A stretch of 64,000 nt of DNA from positions 186,001 to 250,000 of the forward strand of contig NZ_JANARS010000001.1 of the NCBI RefSeq assembly GCF_024199985.1, written 5' to 3'. Positions 1-7,197 of this stretch are shown here, piece by piece (the stretch's first letter is position 1; every line of letters starts with the position of its first letter). Origin of the DNA: Nocardioides pinisoli (GTDB lineage Bacteria; Actinomycetota; Actinomycetes; Propionibacteriales; Nocardioidaceae). Below the pieces are notes generated by a model. That model ran no database searches. It was not told the DNA's origin and saw nothing but the letters and a program-made list of their open reading frames with translations. Position numbers and translations under genes: made by a program.

Positions 1-462
1 ACCAGGCTGGGATGTCGTGACGTCCCAGCCGACCTCTTGCATTGAAGGGATTTGAAGGACCCCTCCTTTCAGCCTCCCGGACCGGACGATCGGCATGGCC
101 GCGTCGTGGCGGCGCGAGGAGTCGCAGGTCTCGCCGTCGAAGCCGGGGATGCCGTTGATGACGATGCGGTCCACGTTGCCGACGTGGCGTTCCTGCACGT
201 GAGCCGCGAGCTGGCGCTCCGCTGGCAGCGGGGGCGGCACGAAAAAGGTGGCACGCACCGCGTCACCGGGCTGAAGGGAGTCCCAGTCGAAGCGGAGTCC
301 CTCCGCTGTGAGCTTGGGCCCCGGCGCTGGTGCGGTTGCAGAACGGCTCTGCCGCGGAGCTTCATCCAGGACGGAGCCGGTCGACGTGCCACACGCGCTG
401 AGTGCCAGCGCGGCCGCGACGAGGACACTGACGATCCGGTGGGTGACGGTAGAGCGGCACAC
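1..462 (-). CDS. Secreted lipoprotein, C-terminus cut by window edge
   Basis: The reading frame starts at a GTG whose upstream AGGAG lies six bases away, and runs off the left edge with no stop, so the 3' end is missing. The first 25 residues are a typical lipoprotein signal: a basic start (CRSTVTHR), a hydrophobic stretch (VLVAAALAL) and the lipobox LSAC, so the Cys is predicted to be lipidated and the protein held on the outer face of the membrane. After it comes a Ser/Ala/Pro-rich linker, then a folded region with two visible cysteines. Codon third positions are almost all G or C, which supports this frame over the overlapping ones. I do not recognise a family. It lies in the accessory island and its partners are outside the window. 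Confidence 0.6.
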   Translation of the reverse strand, partial: MCRSTVTHRIVSVLVAAALALSACGTSTGSVLDEAPRQSRSATAPAPGPKLTAEGLRFDWDSLQPGDAVRATFFVPPPLPAERQLAAHVQERHVGNVDRIVINGIPGFDGETCDSSRRHDAAMPIVRSGRLKGGVLQIPSMQEVGWDVTTSQPG

Positions 463-539
463 AATGTCTCCTGGCTGGGTAGGGGTCCTGCCCAGGAGGT
501 GTGCGGGGAGCACGTGTTTGCGCTCCCGAAGGGGCGTAG

Positions 540-785
540 TCAGGCGACTTGACCCGGTCGATCGACCCAACTGGGCCACACGCCCGCCGGCGTGACGCCG
601 TGTTGCGGGACGCGGAGGATCTGAGCGAGCTCGCGCAGGTCCCTGTGCCCGTCCGGCTCGTCATCGGTGAAGTCGCATTCGGCGATGGGGGTGATGGTGA
701 TGTCGCTTCTGTGAGTCGGGGTGGCGCGCGGGTAGGGCGGATGTTGGGTCAGGCCGAAGGCCCGAGAACGTCCTTCGAGTCCCAC
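540..785 (-). CDS. Doubtful small protein
   Basis: This frame overlaps the end of the next gene upstream by 37 bases. Its last 55 or so codons (from about 715 down to 540) have strong G/C third positions and a normal protein composition (SDITITPIAECDFTDDEPDG), while the first 25 codons do not look coding. The true start may therefore be a non-ATG codon nearer 720, or this may be the remnant of a longer gene. No convincing Shine-Dalgarno is seen and no family is recognised. Confidence 0.25.
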   Translation of the reverse strand: MGLEGRSRAFGLTQHPPYPRATPTHRSDITITPIAECDFTDDEPDGHRDLRELAQILRVPQHGVTPAGVWPSWVDRPGQVA

Positions 786-1159
786 GTGAAGGTCTCGTCG
801 CCGTGCTCCACGAGCACGAAGTAGTTCCGCTCGTCATCGGACCGAGCCAGGATCTGAACCTTCACGGAGCAACTGACCTCGACATCGGGTAGGGGCTGCA
901 CCCCGCACTTCCCCGTGCCGTCCGGGGCGACTGTGAGATCGGACGGCCGCTCGGGGCTGTAGTAGACGGCCCAACCGATCTTGCTGGCGATGGCCTGAGC
1001 AGTGTCGCCACGCGCCTCGGCGACGACGTGTCGGTCCCAAAAGGCTCCCACGCCTCCGATGACGTCAGGACCGAAGGCCGCGGTCAGGGCCGCGACGATC
1101 GACAACGCAGCTGCGCGAAGGCGCTGATCGCGTCCCTTCTTCTTGGTTGCGGCGTACAT
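749..1159 (-). CDS. Hypothetical protein with N-terminal membrane anchor
   Basis: The product is 136 residues and starts at an ATG with GGAG eight bases upstream. Residues 1-13 are basic (KKKGRDQR), followed by a hydrophobic segment at about 14-36 (LRAAALSIVAALTAAFG) that could be an uncleaved signal anchor. The rest is a small soluble domain, predicted to lie outside the cell, with two cysteines that could form a disulfide. No family is recognised. It is read in the same direction as the lipoprotein near position 460, but roughly 290 bases and a weak reading frame separate them, so an operon is not certain. Confidence 0.6.
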   Translation of the reverse strand: MYAATKKKGRDQRLRAAALSIVAALTAAFGPDVIGGVGAFWDRHVVAEARGDTAQAIASKIGWAVYYSPERPSDLTVAPDGTGKCGVQPLPDVEVSCSVKVQILARSDDERNYFVLVEHGDETFTWDSKDVLGPSA

Positions 1160-1398
1160 GGGTCGATCTCCCTACTTCGTCACGGTCCTTTCACGACCGA
1201 CGGTCGGTAGCGATGTCCCTGTGACGCAGGAGGGAGGTGCTTGACGAGAGCCGGAGACTGCGCCCCGCGGCACAACACGCCGGGCGGCACACCGCCTCCG
1301 CCGTGAAACCTTGCGCTGACCTCCGGGAGTGCAGTTCTTACAACGGGGGAGTGCGGAAGTTGCACTCCGGCATCCGAGCCGTTGTCTTACGAGCGACC
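1160..1398. other. Intergenic region, divergent promoters expected
   Basis: This stretch separates a leftward gene from a rightward operon, so it should carry promoters on both strands. I can place only the rightward -10 box at its end. No RNA gene, repeat or further reading frame with good codon usage is seen. Confidence 0.4.
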
Positions 1399-1404
1399 TA
1401 ACCT
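1399..1404 (+). promoter_or_regulatory. -10 box of a leaderless operon
   Basis: TAACCT lies six bases before the ATG at 1411 and there is no Shine-Dalgarno between them. The spacing places the transcription start at or next to the start codon, which favours ATG 1411 over the in-frame TTG at 1405. Confidence 0.5.
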
Positions 1405-1410
1405 TTGGTC

Positions 1411-1683
1411 ATGAGGGGTACCGCCGAGCCGCGCTTCGAGACCCGCGACGGGCTCTGGGGCACCCCCGACCACGGCGCGCGGCACCTCTTCGCCTTCGAC
1501 GACGCCGCTTGGATGCGACCGCCGTCCCTGACAGCCGCCGAGTCTCAACTCACGCGGGGCGGCGGGCAGTGGCGGCGGCTCTGGACCGGGATGGGCGAAT
1601 GGATGGATACGCGCCGCTTCACGTCATGGGAGCCCCTGACCCCGCTGCCCGAAGGGGTACTGCCGCCGTGGAGTGACCGATGA
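1411..1683 (+). CDS. Hypothetical protein, first gene of island operon
   Basis: A 90-residue protein rich in Trp and Arg (for example QWRRLWTGMGEWMD), with no signal peptide, membrane segment or family motif that I recognise. The leaderless -10 box sets the start at the ATG. Its stop overlaps the start of the next gene by four bases (ATGA), so the two are likely translationally coupled. Because the next gene resembles an antitoxin, I checked this protein for RES-toxin features. It is too short and lacks an obvious RES core, so no toxin role can be claimed. Confidence 0.6.
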   Translation: MRGTAEPRFETRDGLWGTPDHGARHLFAFDDAAWMRPPSLTAAESQLTRGGGQWRRLWTGMGEWMDTRRFTSWEPLTPLPEGVLPPWSDR

Positions 1684-2342
1684 GCGACCCGACACCGGAT
1701 CCGCTCGGTTCCCTCTCAGACGAGGAGAGGCAGTTCCTGATCGACTCTGGCGTGTCGTCCGACTCGTTCACGCCCGAGCGCCAAGCTGTGGCCCGCAAGC
1801 GGCTGGCTGAGCAGATCGAGCGGAGCCGTGACGTTTGGCCGGCGCGCACGCCGCGGGGCCTCGACGTCGTGCTCGCCACGCTGCCGCCAGCGATGCGACA
1901 CGCCGAGGCCGTGGCCCTCCTGAACTCCGCCCACCCCAACCTGAACGACGTTAGCCCGGTTGAGTGGCTGGCTGAAGACGGTGCCGCTGCTGCCGTGGTC
2001 GACGCTCTTGGAACCGCGCCCGGCCTGGTCGCGAGGACCCGCGGGCTGCTCGGCGCGAAGCTCGTCGCCTACATCGCGGGGGTCGAGCGCACCGGCATCG
2101 TTCGCGAGTGGGCGGCCGGGGAGGAGATGCCGTCCTTCGAGACGATCGCCAAGCTGGCGGCCGCCTACGAGGCGGCGGCGCTGCTAAGCCAGCGGGAGTC
2201 AGTGGCTGTGGTTCAGGCGTGGTTCCAAGGCGTGAACGCCGCGCTCGATGACGTGGCACCTGCCCGGCTGCTGCGTGAGAAGTCAGCGAGCTCAGTCGGA
2301 GCGCAGGTGCTCATTGCGGCACGGGTGGCGGCGAGCTCGTGA
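1680..2342 (+). CDS. Protein with two ParS/MbcA/Xre-antitoxin-like motifs
   Basis: The product is 220 residues, soluble and largely helical. Near residues 82-108 it has HPNLNDVSPVEWLAEDG followed by a short helix, and near 187-215 it has the similar pattern of a Trp-Phe helix, a 'NAALDDVAPARLL' segment and a closing helix. Both match the shape of the C-terminal domain of Xre/MbcA/ParS antitoxins (WL..pNpaL.g..P..lL..G). Between them lies a helix-turn-helix-like stretch (residues about 125-160, LVAYIAGVERTGIVREWAAG). This is my own pattern recognition, not a database match. The gene overlaps both neighbours by four bases. The usual RES toxin partner is not next to it, so the role may be DNA binding rather than toxin neutralisation. 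Confidence 0.55.
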   Translation: MSDPTPDPLGSLSDEERQFLIDSGVSSDSFTPERQAVARKRLAEQIERSRDVWPARTPRGLDVVLATLPPAMRHAEAVALLNSAHPNLNDVSPVEWLAEDGAAAAVVDALGTAPGLVARTRGLLGAKLVAYIAGVERTGIVREWAAGEEMPSFETIAKLAAAYEAAALLSQRESVAVVQAWFQGVNAALDDVAPARLLREKSASSVGAQVLIAARVAASS

Positions 2343-2830
2343 CAGGCGAACACCCGCAGACGCTCCGCTTTCGCTACGCCGCGGCCGTCGAGATGGACCT
2401 CCGCGAGGAGGCCGACGATCTCGCGGAGCTGGTCGGGCTGACGCGGGCGGAAGTGGACGCCCACTTCAGGGTTCGCACCGTCCCCAAGGGGTCGAAGCCG
2501 CGCGACTTTGAGGAGTTCGCAGCACTCCCACCTGGGCACTTCGACCCGCGCGTCCTCCAGCAGGCCACCTGGTGGGTGGACGTCCTGCGCAAGCCCCACC
2601 GCATCACCGACCGCGATGACTTCCCGGATGCGCACCTGCTCGCCGTCATCGCCATGCTCCGCCAGGACGGCTGGCGCTGGGCGGAAGGGACCGAGGCGCA
2701 GTGGCTGGTGCGCGGCTTGGCCGCGTCTCTCGGCGACCCGCCGGAGGGACTGCTGGACGGGACCCCGCTCATGAAGGCGCTCCTGACTGAGGCGAGGGAC
2801 CGCGGCCTGCGGGTGTCGAACCATGACTAA
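2339..2830 (+). CDS. Hypothetical cytosolic protein of island operon
   Basis: The product is 163 residues and starts at a GTG that overlaps the previous stop (GTGA). It begins with a charged helix (VEMDLREEADDLAELVGL) and has a central region rich in Trp (QQATWWVDVLRKPHR). No signal peptide, membrane segment or known catalytic motif is seen. Its stop overlaps the HAD phosphatase start by eight bases, so it belongs to the same four-gene operon. I do not recognise the family. Confidence 0.6.
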   Translation: MTGEHPQTLRFRYAAAVEMDLREEADDLAELVGLTRAEVDAHFRVRTVPKGSKPRDFEEFAALPPGHFDPRVLQQATWWVDVLRKPHRITDRDDFPDAHLLAVIAMLRQDGWRWAEGTEAQWLVRGLAASLGDPPEGLLDGTPLMKALLTEARDRGLRVSNHD

Positions 2831-3386
2831 TCGGCCCCTGCTGATGCTCGATGTTGATGGGGTATTGAACCCGTGGATGATGCCCACGGGCGAGCTCAAG
2901 GCCGGCGCCTTCCGACGATGGCAGCTCCCAGTCGCGCCCGCCCCGGAAGAGCGGACCTACACCGTCTGGCTTAACCCGCTGCACGGGAAGTGGCTGCGCG
3001 CGCTCGACGACCGCTTCGAGCTCACCTGGTGCACCACTTGGTGGACGCACGCTGATGACATCGCGGAGCGCACCGGGCTACCTCTCGGTCTCCCGTCGGT
3101 GCCGCTGCCGCCTCCGCCTCCGGTCGATCCACCCGGGATGTGCTGGAAGACCAGGTACGTCCGTGAGTACGCCGCCGGGCGCTCCGTCGCGTGGCTCGAC
3201 GATGACTTCGCGCCTGGTGGAGGAGATGCTCGCGCTCTTAGCCGCGCCGACCTCCCACCTGAACATCCCCTCGCGGCACTGCCGCCGGTCAGGTCGGCCA
3301 CGCTGCTCACGTGCCAACCGTCGGTTGGGCTGACACGCCGTCACGTCGACGCGCTCAGCGAGTGGGTCGCGGCGGGCAGCACCTAG
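2823..3386 (+). CDS. HAD-superfamily phosphatase of the RNA-repair type
   Basis: The 187-residue product has the HAD signatures in order: motif I at residues 9-15 (LDVDGVL, Asp10 the expected nucleophile and Asp12 the acid/base), motif II in the WCTTWW segment near 62, motif III Lys in CWKTRYV near 109, and motif IV acidic residues in WLDDDF near 125. The combination of LDVDGVLNP with W-x-T-x-W matches the small HAD domain found in multidomain 'Swiss army knife' RNA-repair proteins and as stand-alone proteins on mobile elements. RNA 3'- or 5'-end dephosphorylation is therefore possible, but no ligase or kinase lies beside it. A proline-rich loop sits at about 92-104. It is the last gene of the 1411-3386 operon. 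Confidence 0.7.
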   Translation: MTNRPLLMLDVDGVLNPWMMPTGELKAGAFRRWQLPVAPAPEERTYTVWLNPLHGKWLRALDDRFELTWCTTWWTHADDIAERTGLPLGLPSVPLPPPPPVDPPGMCWKTRYVREYAAGRSVAWLDDDFAPGGGDARALSRADLPPEHPLAALPPVRSATLLTCQPSVGLTRRHVDALSEWVAAGST

Positions 3387-3457
3387 ATGCGCCCACGGAC
3401 ACGTGAACGAGTGCGACGGGCTGGTGTGAACGCGATGGATACGGGCAGCATTCGCCT

Positions 3458-3892
3458 GTGACTGTCTCGGGTCCGGAGTGGGTCTCCATCATGGAAGCCG
3501 CCGCCATCATCGGCTGCGGCCACGGACCGGTCGAGCGCATGGCGCGCGAGGGCGTCATAGAGCGGCGCCCCGGTCCACGCGGTGTCCCGTCCCTCAACCG
3601 CGCGTCCGTGGGGGCCGCTGGCGAGATCTGGCGACGCGAGCAGAGCGAACGGGAAGCGGCGCGCCGAGCGTCCACCCGGCGCCACAACGATCCTCCTGAC
3701 GATGGACAAGTCTGGGTCTCCACCGACTTGGCCGCTCTCGCCCTCGACGTCACCGCCAACCGGATCCGTCAACTCGTGCAGGTGGGCCGCCTTCCCGCCA
3801 CCATGTGCGGCACGAAGCTCTGGCTGCGACGCGACGACGTCGAACGCGCCGCAGCGGCACGGGCATTCGCGCGCCGGGCAGACGTCCGGTAG
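3458..3892 (+). CDS. Excisionase-like protein with two helix-turn-helix motifs
   Basis: The 144-residue product starts at a GTG. Two short winged-helix segments of the MerR/excisionase kind can be seen: residues about 8-40 (VSIMEAAAIIGCGHGPVERM, followed by a basic strand) and about 86-130 (VSTDLAALALDVTANRIRQL followed by GRLPATMCGTKLWLRRDD). The second has the classical 'helix, turn, helix, wing' layout of DNA-binding domains in Xis and AlpA-like proteins. A basic linker joins them. An excisionase-like gene fits a mobile or formerly mobile island, although no integrase is present in the window. It could equally be a local transcription regulator. Confidence 0.55.
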   Translation: MTVSGPEWVSIMEAAAIIGCGHGPVERMAREGVIERRPGPRGVPSLNRASVGAAGEIWRREQSEREAARRASTRRHNDPPDDGQVWVSTDLAALALDVTANRIRQLVQVGRLPATMCGTKLWLRRDDVERAAAARAFARRADVR

Positions 3893-3929
3893 TCGCGCTG
3901 CAGACCTCCGAGTGAGGCAGGATCGAGTT

Positions 3930-4343
3930 ATGCAGGCAAGTGAGGAAGTTGTGGCCGCGGCGGGCGGTGACGCGTACGCGGCCGCTCTCAACCACTTCAA
4001 CACCGGCGGCAACTGCATGGTGACGACGGTGCAGTTGGACGGCCGCGTCTTCGTGGTCGGACAAGACGACCACTCGGTGCTGGAGTACACGCTGTCCTGC
4101 TGGAACGAGCTCGACTGCGAGGAGGGTGAGCCAGTCGAACACCACTGCCACGACGCCATGGCAGCGCTCGCGTTCTTGGACGGGGTGCGTCGAGGATCAC
4201 TCGTCTGGCAGTGCGGAGGCTGCGACGCGTGGATCCACACGGCTGGTCAGCCCCACATCGGGGTCCTTCCTTGCCACCACTGTCCGTACGGGGGAGTCGA
4301 CTTCACGCACGCGAGGCGCCACGTCGGGCTCAGTGAGGACTGA
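3930..4343 (+). CDS. Small zinc-ribbon protein coupled to vsr
   Basis: The 137-residue product starts at an ATG behind AGGCAGGA. The C-terminal third has two Cys pairs spaced as in a zinc ribbon (CGGCDAWIH, then CHHC), and more Cys and His residues precede it (CWNELDCEEGEPVEHHC). Its stop codon shares bases with the vsr start (TGATG), so the two are translationally coupled. The longer reading frame that extends upstream to 3582 has no coding character before this ATG. Function is unknown. Coupling to vsr suggests a role with DNA repair or the restriction system, which is inference from position only. Confidence 0.6.
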   Translation: MQASEEVVAAAGGDAYAAALNHFNTGGNCMVTTVQLDGRVFVVGQDDHSVLEYTLSCWNELDCEEGEPVEHHCHDAMAALAFLDGVRRGSLVWQCGGCDAWIHTAGQPHIGVLPCHHCPYGGVDFTHARRHVGLSED

Positions 4344-4771
4344 TGGCAACCTTCGACGACGTTCCCGATCACGTGCGCCGTACGAAGTCGCGCACCCGGG
4401 GCCGCGACACCGCCCCGGAGATGCTTGTCCGTCGGGGCCTGCATCGGCTCGGGTACCGCTATCGGGTCAACCACCCACCCCTGCCGGGTCTGCGTCGCAC
4501 CGCAGACATAGTGTTCACGAAGCGGAAGGTTGCGGTGTTCATCGACGGCTGCTTCTGGCACGCATGCCCCCAGCACTACGTCGAGCCGAAGACCCGGACC
4601 GACTTCTGGCGCACCAAGATCACCGGCAACGTCGAGCGGGACGCAGAGACCACGCGGCGGCTTGAAACAGCAGGCTGGGTGGTGATGCGGTTCTGGGAAC
4701 ACGAGCCGGTAGACCTGGTCGTTGCCACGATCAGGGAGAGGCTGTCAGATCGCAGACGGGATGTGTCCTAG
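4343..4771 (+). CDS. vsr: Very short patch repair endonuclease Vsr
   Basis: Vsr nicks 5' of the T in T:G mismatches that arise when 5-methylcytosine in a methyltransferase site deaminates, so it protects a genome carrying such a methyltransferase. The 142-residue product has the family signatures: RTRGRDTAPE near residue 18, LHRLGYRYRVN near 33, the catalytic Asp in ADIVF near 55, the zinc/active-site block VFIDGCFWHACP near 64-75, and WRTKI, RD and RFWEHE further on. The length is normal. It faces the restriction gene head-on and overlaps its last 27 bases. It sits beside an EcoRII-like enzyme and a Dcm-like methyltransferase, which is the usual pairing. Confidence 0.93.
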   Translation: MATFDDVPDHVRRTKSRTRGRDTAPEMLVRRGLHRLGYRYRVNHPPLPGLRRTADIVFTKRKVAVFIDGCFWHACPQHYVEPKTRTDFWRTKITGNVERDAETTRRLETAGWVVMRFWEHEPVDLVVATIRERLSDRRRDVS

Positions 4772-6037
4772 ACGGACGGCCTCCGCCTCGCGTTCCCTCA
4801 CCAGTGCGATGAAGTCCGCGACGTTCATCATGGAGGCTCGCATTGACCCCGGGTACATGTCGATGACCGGCTGTGGCAGCACCGGGATGACGTTGTTCTC
4901 CGCCATGGCCGACAGCGTGTCGGGGACGAGACCGGGGTCCATCGTGATGAGGTGCCGGACACCGATGCGGGTCGCCTCGGTGACGATCTGGCGCCACCGC
5001 TCCTTGGTGGTCGTCTTGGCGGCGAGGAAGGTCAACAGTTCATCTGGCATATCGGCGTCGCCGTACGCGTCGAGTGTTGGCATGAGGTAGTCCGGCTTTG
5101 ACCCGTCCTTCATCGTCTTGGGTCGGCCGTACCTGACTCCGTTGGCCTTCAGCAGCGCTTCGACGTGGTGCTCGAACGAGAGGCCAGCACGTGAGAACCT
5201 GCCGTTCTTGTACTTCGTCGCCAGCTCGAAGAACTTGTCGACGTCGATGTGCGCGCGGTTCGCGAAGACGTCGTCAAGCAGCGGCTGGAGAACGTGGCGC
5301 TCGTAGATGAAGAAGAGATCGTTCGTGGTGGAAAACCACTCGAAGAGGGTCGCGTCCGGGTCGCCCACAGGATCCACGCCGGCACACACGGAGCGAGCAA
5401 AGGTGGTGAAGCGCTTGGTCGTTGGGAGCGGATAGCTTCCGCCGAACTTCTTGATCATGGCGGCGAGGTGGCGCTCGTTGTCCACCGACGGGGTTATGCC
5501 CAGCGCTTGGAGCAGGTCGGCATCCGCGATATCCAGGTCGCCGTCTTGCGCAGAGTCGACGTCGAAGATCCCGAAGAGGTTGTCCTCGCCCTTGGCCGGC
5601 ATTCCACGCTCGCGGAGGCCGGTGGCGAACAGGCGATCGAGTCGTGCTGCGGACTCGGAGCCGTCACGAGCGATGATCACGGCCAGCCGGCCATCGTGGC
5701 GCCGGGCGATCCACAGCCAGTCGCCTTCCCACGCGTTCTTCATCGCCGTGGAGCTGGCCGGGTAGTACATCCGGTACTCCGCCGGCCGGTGGTCCACAGC
5801 CCGTCGTGAGTCGTAGTACGTAAGCGTCGAGTCCTCGTCGCGGACGAAGTCCTCTCCCTCGTCACCGAAGTAGAAGTACTCGCAGGCGAGCTCAGCCCGC
5901 TCGTCGCCGAGCATCTCGACGACGGATCGCTCCGCGTTGAACTCGTGCTGATTCGACACCTTCACCGCTGCTACCTCGACAGCTGCGAGGCGCTTTGCGG
6001 CGACGTTGGAGAAGTGCTCTCGAAGTCGTCCGTCCAC
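4745..6037 (-). CDS. EcoRII-type (Type IIE) restriction endonuclease
   Basis: EcoRII cuts before the first C of CCWGG and needs a second copy of the site bound by its effector domain. This 430-residue protein shows the EcoRII C-terminal catalytic domain: SFEHHVEALL near 287, KPD at 314-316, and LAAKTTTKERWRQI at 338-351, which supplies the Lys and Arg residues of the PD-(D/E)xK-like centre. The N-terminal region (about 60-180) corresponds in place to the EcoRII effector domain. Length is close to EcoRII. It starts at a GTG preceded by AGGTAGGGA, 31 bases after the methyltransferase stop, so methyltransferase and nuclease form an operon with the methyltransferase first. Specificity for CCWGG is inferred from both proteins and the neighbouring vsr. 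Confidence 0.85.
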   Translation of the reverse strand: MDGRLREHFSNVAAKRLAAVEVAAVKVSNQHEFNAERSVVEMLGDERAELACEYFYFGDEGEDFVRDEDSTLTYYDSRRAVDHRPAEYRMYYPASSTAMKNAWEGDWLWIARRHDGRLAVIIARDGSESAARLDRLFATGLRERGMPAKGEDNLFGIFDVDSAQDGDLDIADADLLQALGITPSVDNERHLAAMIKKFGGSYPLPTTKRFTTFARSVCAGVDPVGDPDATLFEWFSTTNDLFFIYERHVLQPLLDDVFANRAHIDVDKFFELATKYKNGRFSRAGLSFEHHVEALLKANGVRYGRPKTMKDGSKPDYLMPTLDAYGDADMPDELLTFLAAKTTTKERWRQIVTEATRIGVRHLITMDPGLVPDTLSAMAENNVIPVLPQPVIDMYPGSMRASMMNVADFIALVREREAEAVRLGHIPSAI

Positions 6038-6068
6038 CGGTGGTCCCTACCTGCGTCGAAAAGTCAGG

Positions 6069-7142
6069 TCACGCGCTGCGTCGGGCTGACTCACGTTCTG
6101 CCACGAGCGCCTTCTCGATGTAGGGCTTCATGTGGTCGGCCATGGCGTGGATGGCCGGCACCACGACCGAGTTGCCAAACTGCTTGTAGGCCTGCGTGTC
6201 GCTCACCGGGATCACAAAGTCGTCCCCGAACCCCATGAGGCGCGCGCACTCGCGCGGAGTGAGCCGCCGCGGACGCTTGTTCTCCTGGTGGATGAGGATC
6301 TCTGAGCCGTCCTTGTAGTAGCGGGCGGAGAGTGTGCGCGTCGTCATGCCCGGCTTCACGAGCCCGAAGCCGAACCCGTTGCCCGCCGACTTGTGCTTGT
6401 CGGCGTAGGCCTGGAGGTAGGTCCAGAGGTTCTCGGTGAGCGTGTACTTGTCGAGCACCTCGCCCTTGCGGTGGTCGAAGTAGCGCCCGGCGTCGTGGGG
6501 GATCGGCGTCTCGCCCTTCTGGTGCAGGACCGACTCGATCGTCTTGCGAGGTTCGGGGAGTTCCAAGGCGTCGATGTCGAAGTCGTTCGCCTCGCGGAAC
6601 CCGACGATGAGGATGCGCTCGCGGTTCTGTGGCGTGAAGCTCCTGCCGTTCACGACGCGTGTCTGAACCTGGTAGCCCAACTCGTCTTCCAGCACGGTCT
6701 TGATGACCTCGAAGGTGCGTCCGCGGTCGTGGGACTTGAGGTTCTTGACGTTCTCGAGCATGAACGCCGCGGGACGCTTCTCGTCGATGATGCGCTTGAT
6801 GTCGAAGAACAGCGTCCCCTGAGTGGGGTCATCGAAGCCGTGGGCGCGGCCGAGGGCGTTCTTCTTGGAGACGCCCGCGATGGAGAACGGCTGGCAGGGA
6901 AACCCGCCGAGCAGAACGTCGTGGTCAGGGACTTCGCGCTCGTCGATCTCTGTGATGTCGCCATTGAACATGTGGTCGTCGTGGTCGAGGAAGTTCGCCT
7001 CGTACGTCTGGCGCGCGTACTTGTTCCACTCCGAGGTCATGACGCACTTGCCGCCGATGCCCTTCTTGCCCTCGAACGCCCGACGGATCCCCCCGATGCC
7101 GGCGAAGAGGTCGATGAAGGTGAAATCGGGCTGATGCGTCAT
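6069..7142 (-). CDS. dcm: DNA (cytosine-5-)-methyltransferase, Dcm/M.EcoRII-like
   Basis: It methylates C5 of cytosine in duplex DNA using S-adenosylmethionine and protects the chromosome from the adjoining nuclease. The 357-residue product has the conserved motifs in order: I, DLFAGIGG at 11-18; [11 protein letters not shown] at 79-87 with the catalytic Cys83; VI, ENV at 130-132; VIII, QNRERIL at 172-178; a target-recognition region at about 260-290 containing [29 protein letters not shown]; and [10 protein letters not shown] at 321-329. That recognition segment resembles CCWGG enzymes. I chose the ATG at 7142 because AGGAGG lies just upstream; the open frame extends to 7331 but has no coding character there. 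A cluster of CCWGG sites precedes the gene. Confidence 0.92.
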   Translation of the reverse strand: MTHQPDFTFIDLFAGIGGIRRAFEGKKGIGGKCVMTSEWNKYARQTYEANFLDHDDHMFNGDITEIDEREVPDHDVLLGGFPCQPFSIAGVSKKNALGRAHGFDDPTQGTLFFDIKRIIDEKRPAAFMLENVKNLKSHDRGRTFEVIKTVLEDELGYQVQTRVVNGRSFTPQNRERILIVGFREANDFDIDALELPEPRKTIESVLHQKGETPIPHDAGRYFDHRKGEVLDKYTLTENLWTYLQAYADKHKSAGNGFGFGLVKPGMTTRTLSARYYKDGSEILIHQENKRPRRLTPRECARLMGFGDDFVIPVSDTQAYKQFGNSVVVPAIHAMADHMKPYIEKALVAERESARRSA

Positions 7143-7159
7143 GTTCGTCCTCCTGAGTC

Positions 7160-7197
7160 CCAGGGCGAATCGACCTGGCGAGCGCCAGGTTACCAGG
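7160..7197. promoter_or_regulatory. CCWGG cluster with inverted repeat upstream of dcm
   Basis: Four copies of CCWGG lie at 7160-7164, 7174-7178, 7185-7189 and 7193-7197. The middle two are the arms of an inverted repeat, ACCTGGCG-AG-CGCCAGGT (7173-7190). This sits 18-55 bases upstream of the methyltransferase start, where promoter elements are expected. These are the sites the methyltransferase and nuclease probably recognise, so autoregulation by the methyltransferase is plausible. No separate control-protein gene is present. Confidence 0.55.

Noticed and set aside
1028..1365. Short open frames on both strands between the membrane-anchor protein and the island operon
   Set aside because: No coding codon usage, no ribosome binding site, and they overlap certain or likely control regions.
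3582..3929. Upstream extension of the zinc-ribbon protein
   Set aside because: The extension overlaps the HTH gene in another frame and has a shadow-like Ser/Pro/Arg composition; the ATG at 3930 begins the coding pattern.
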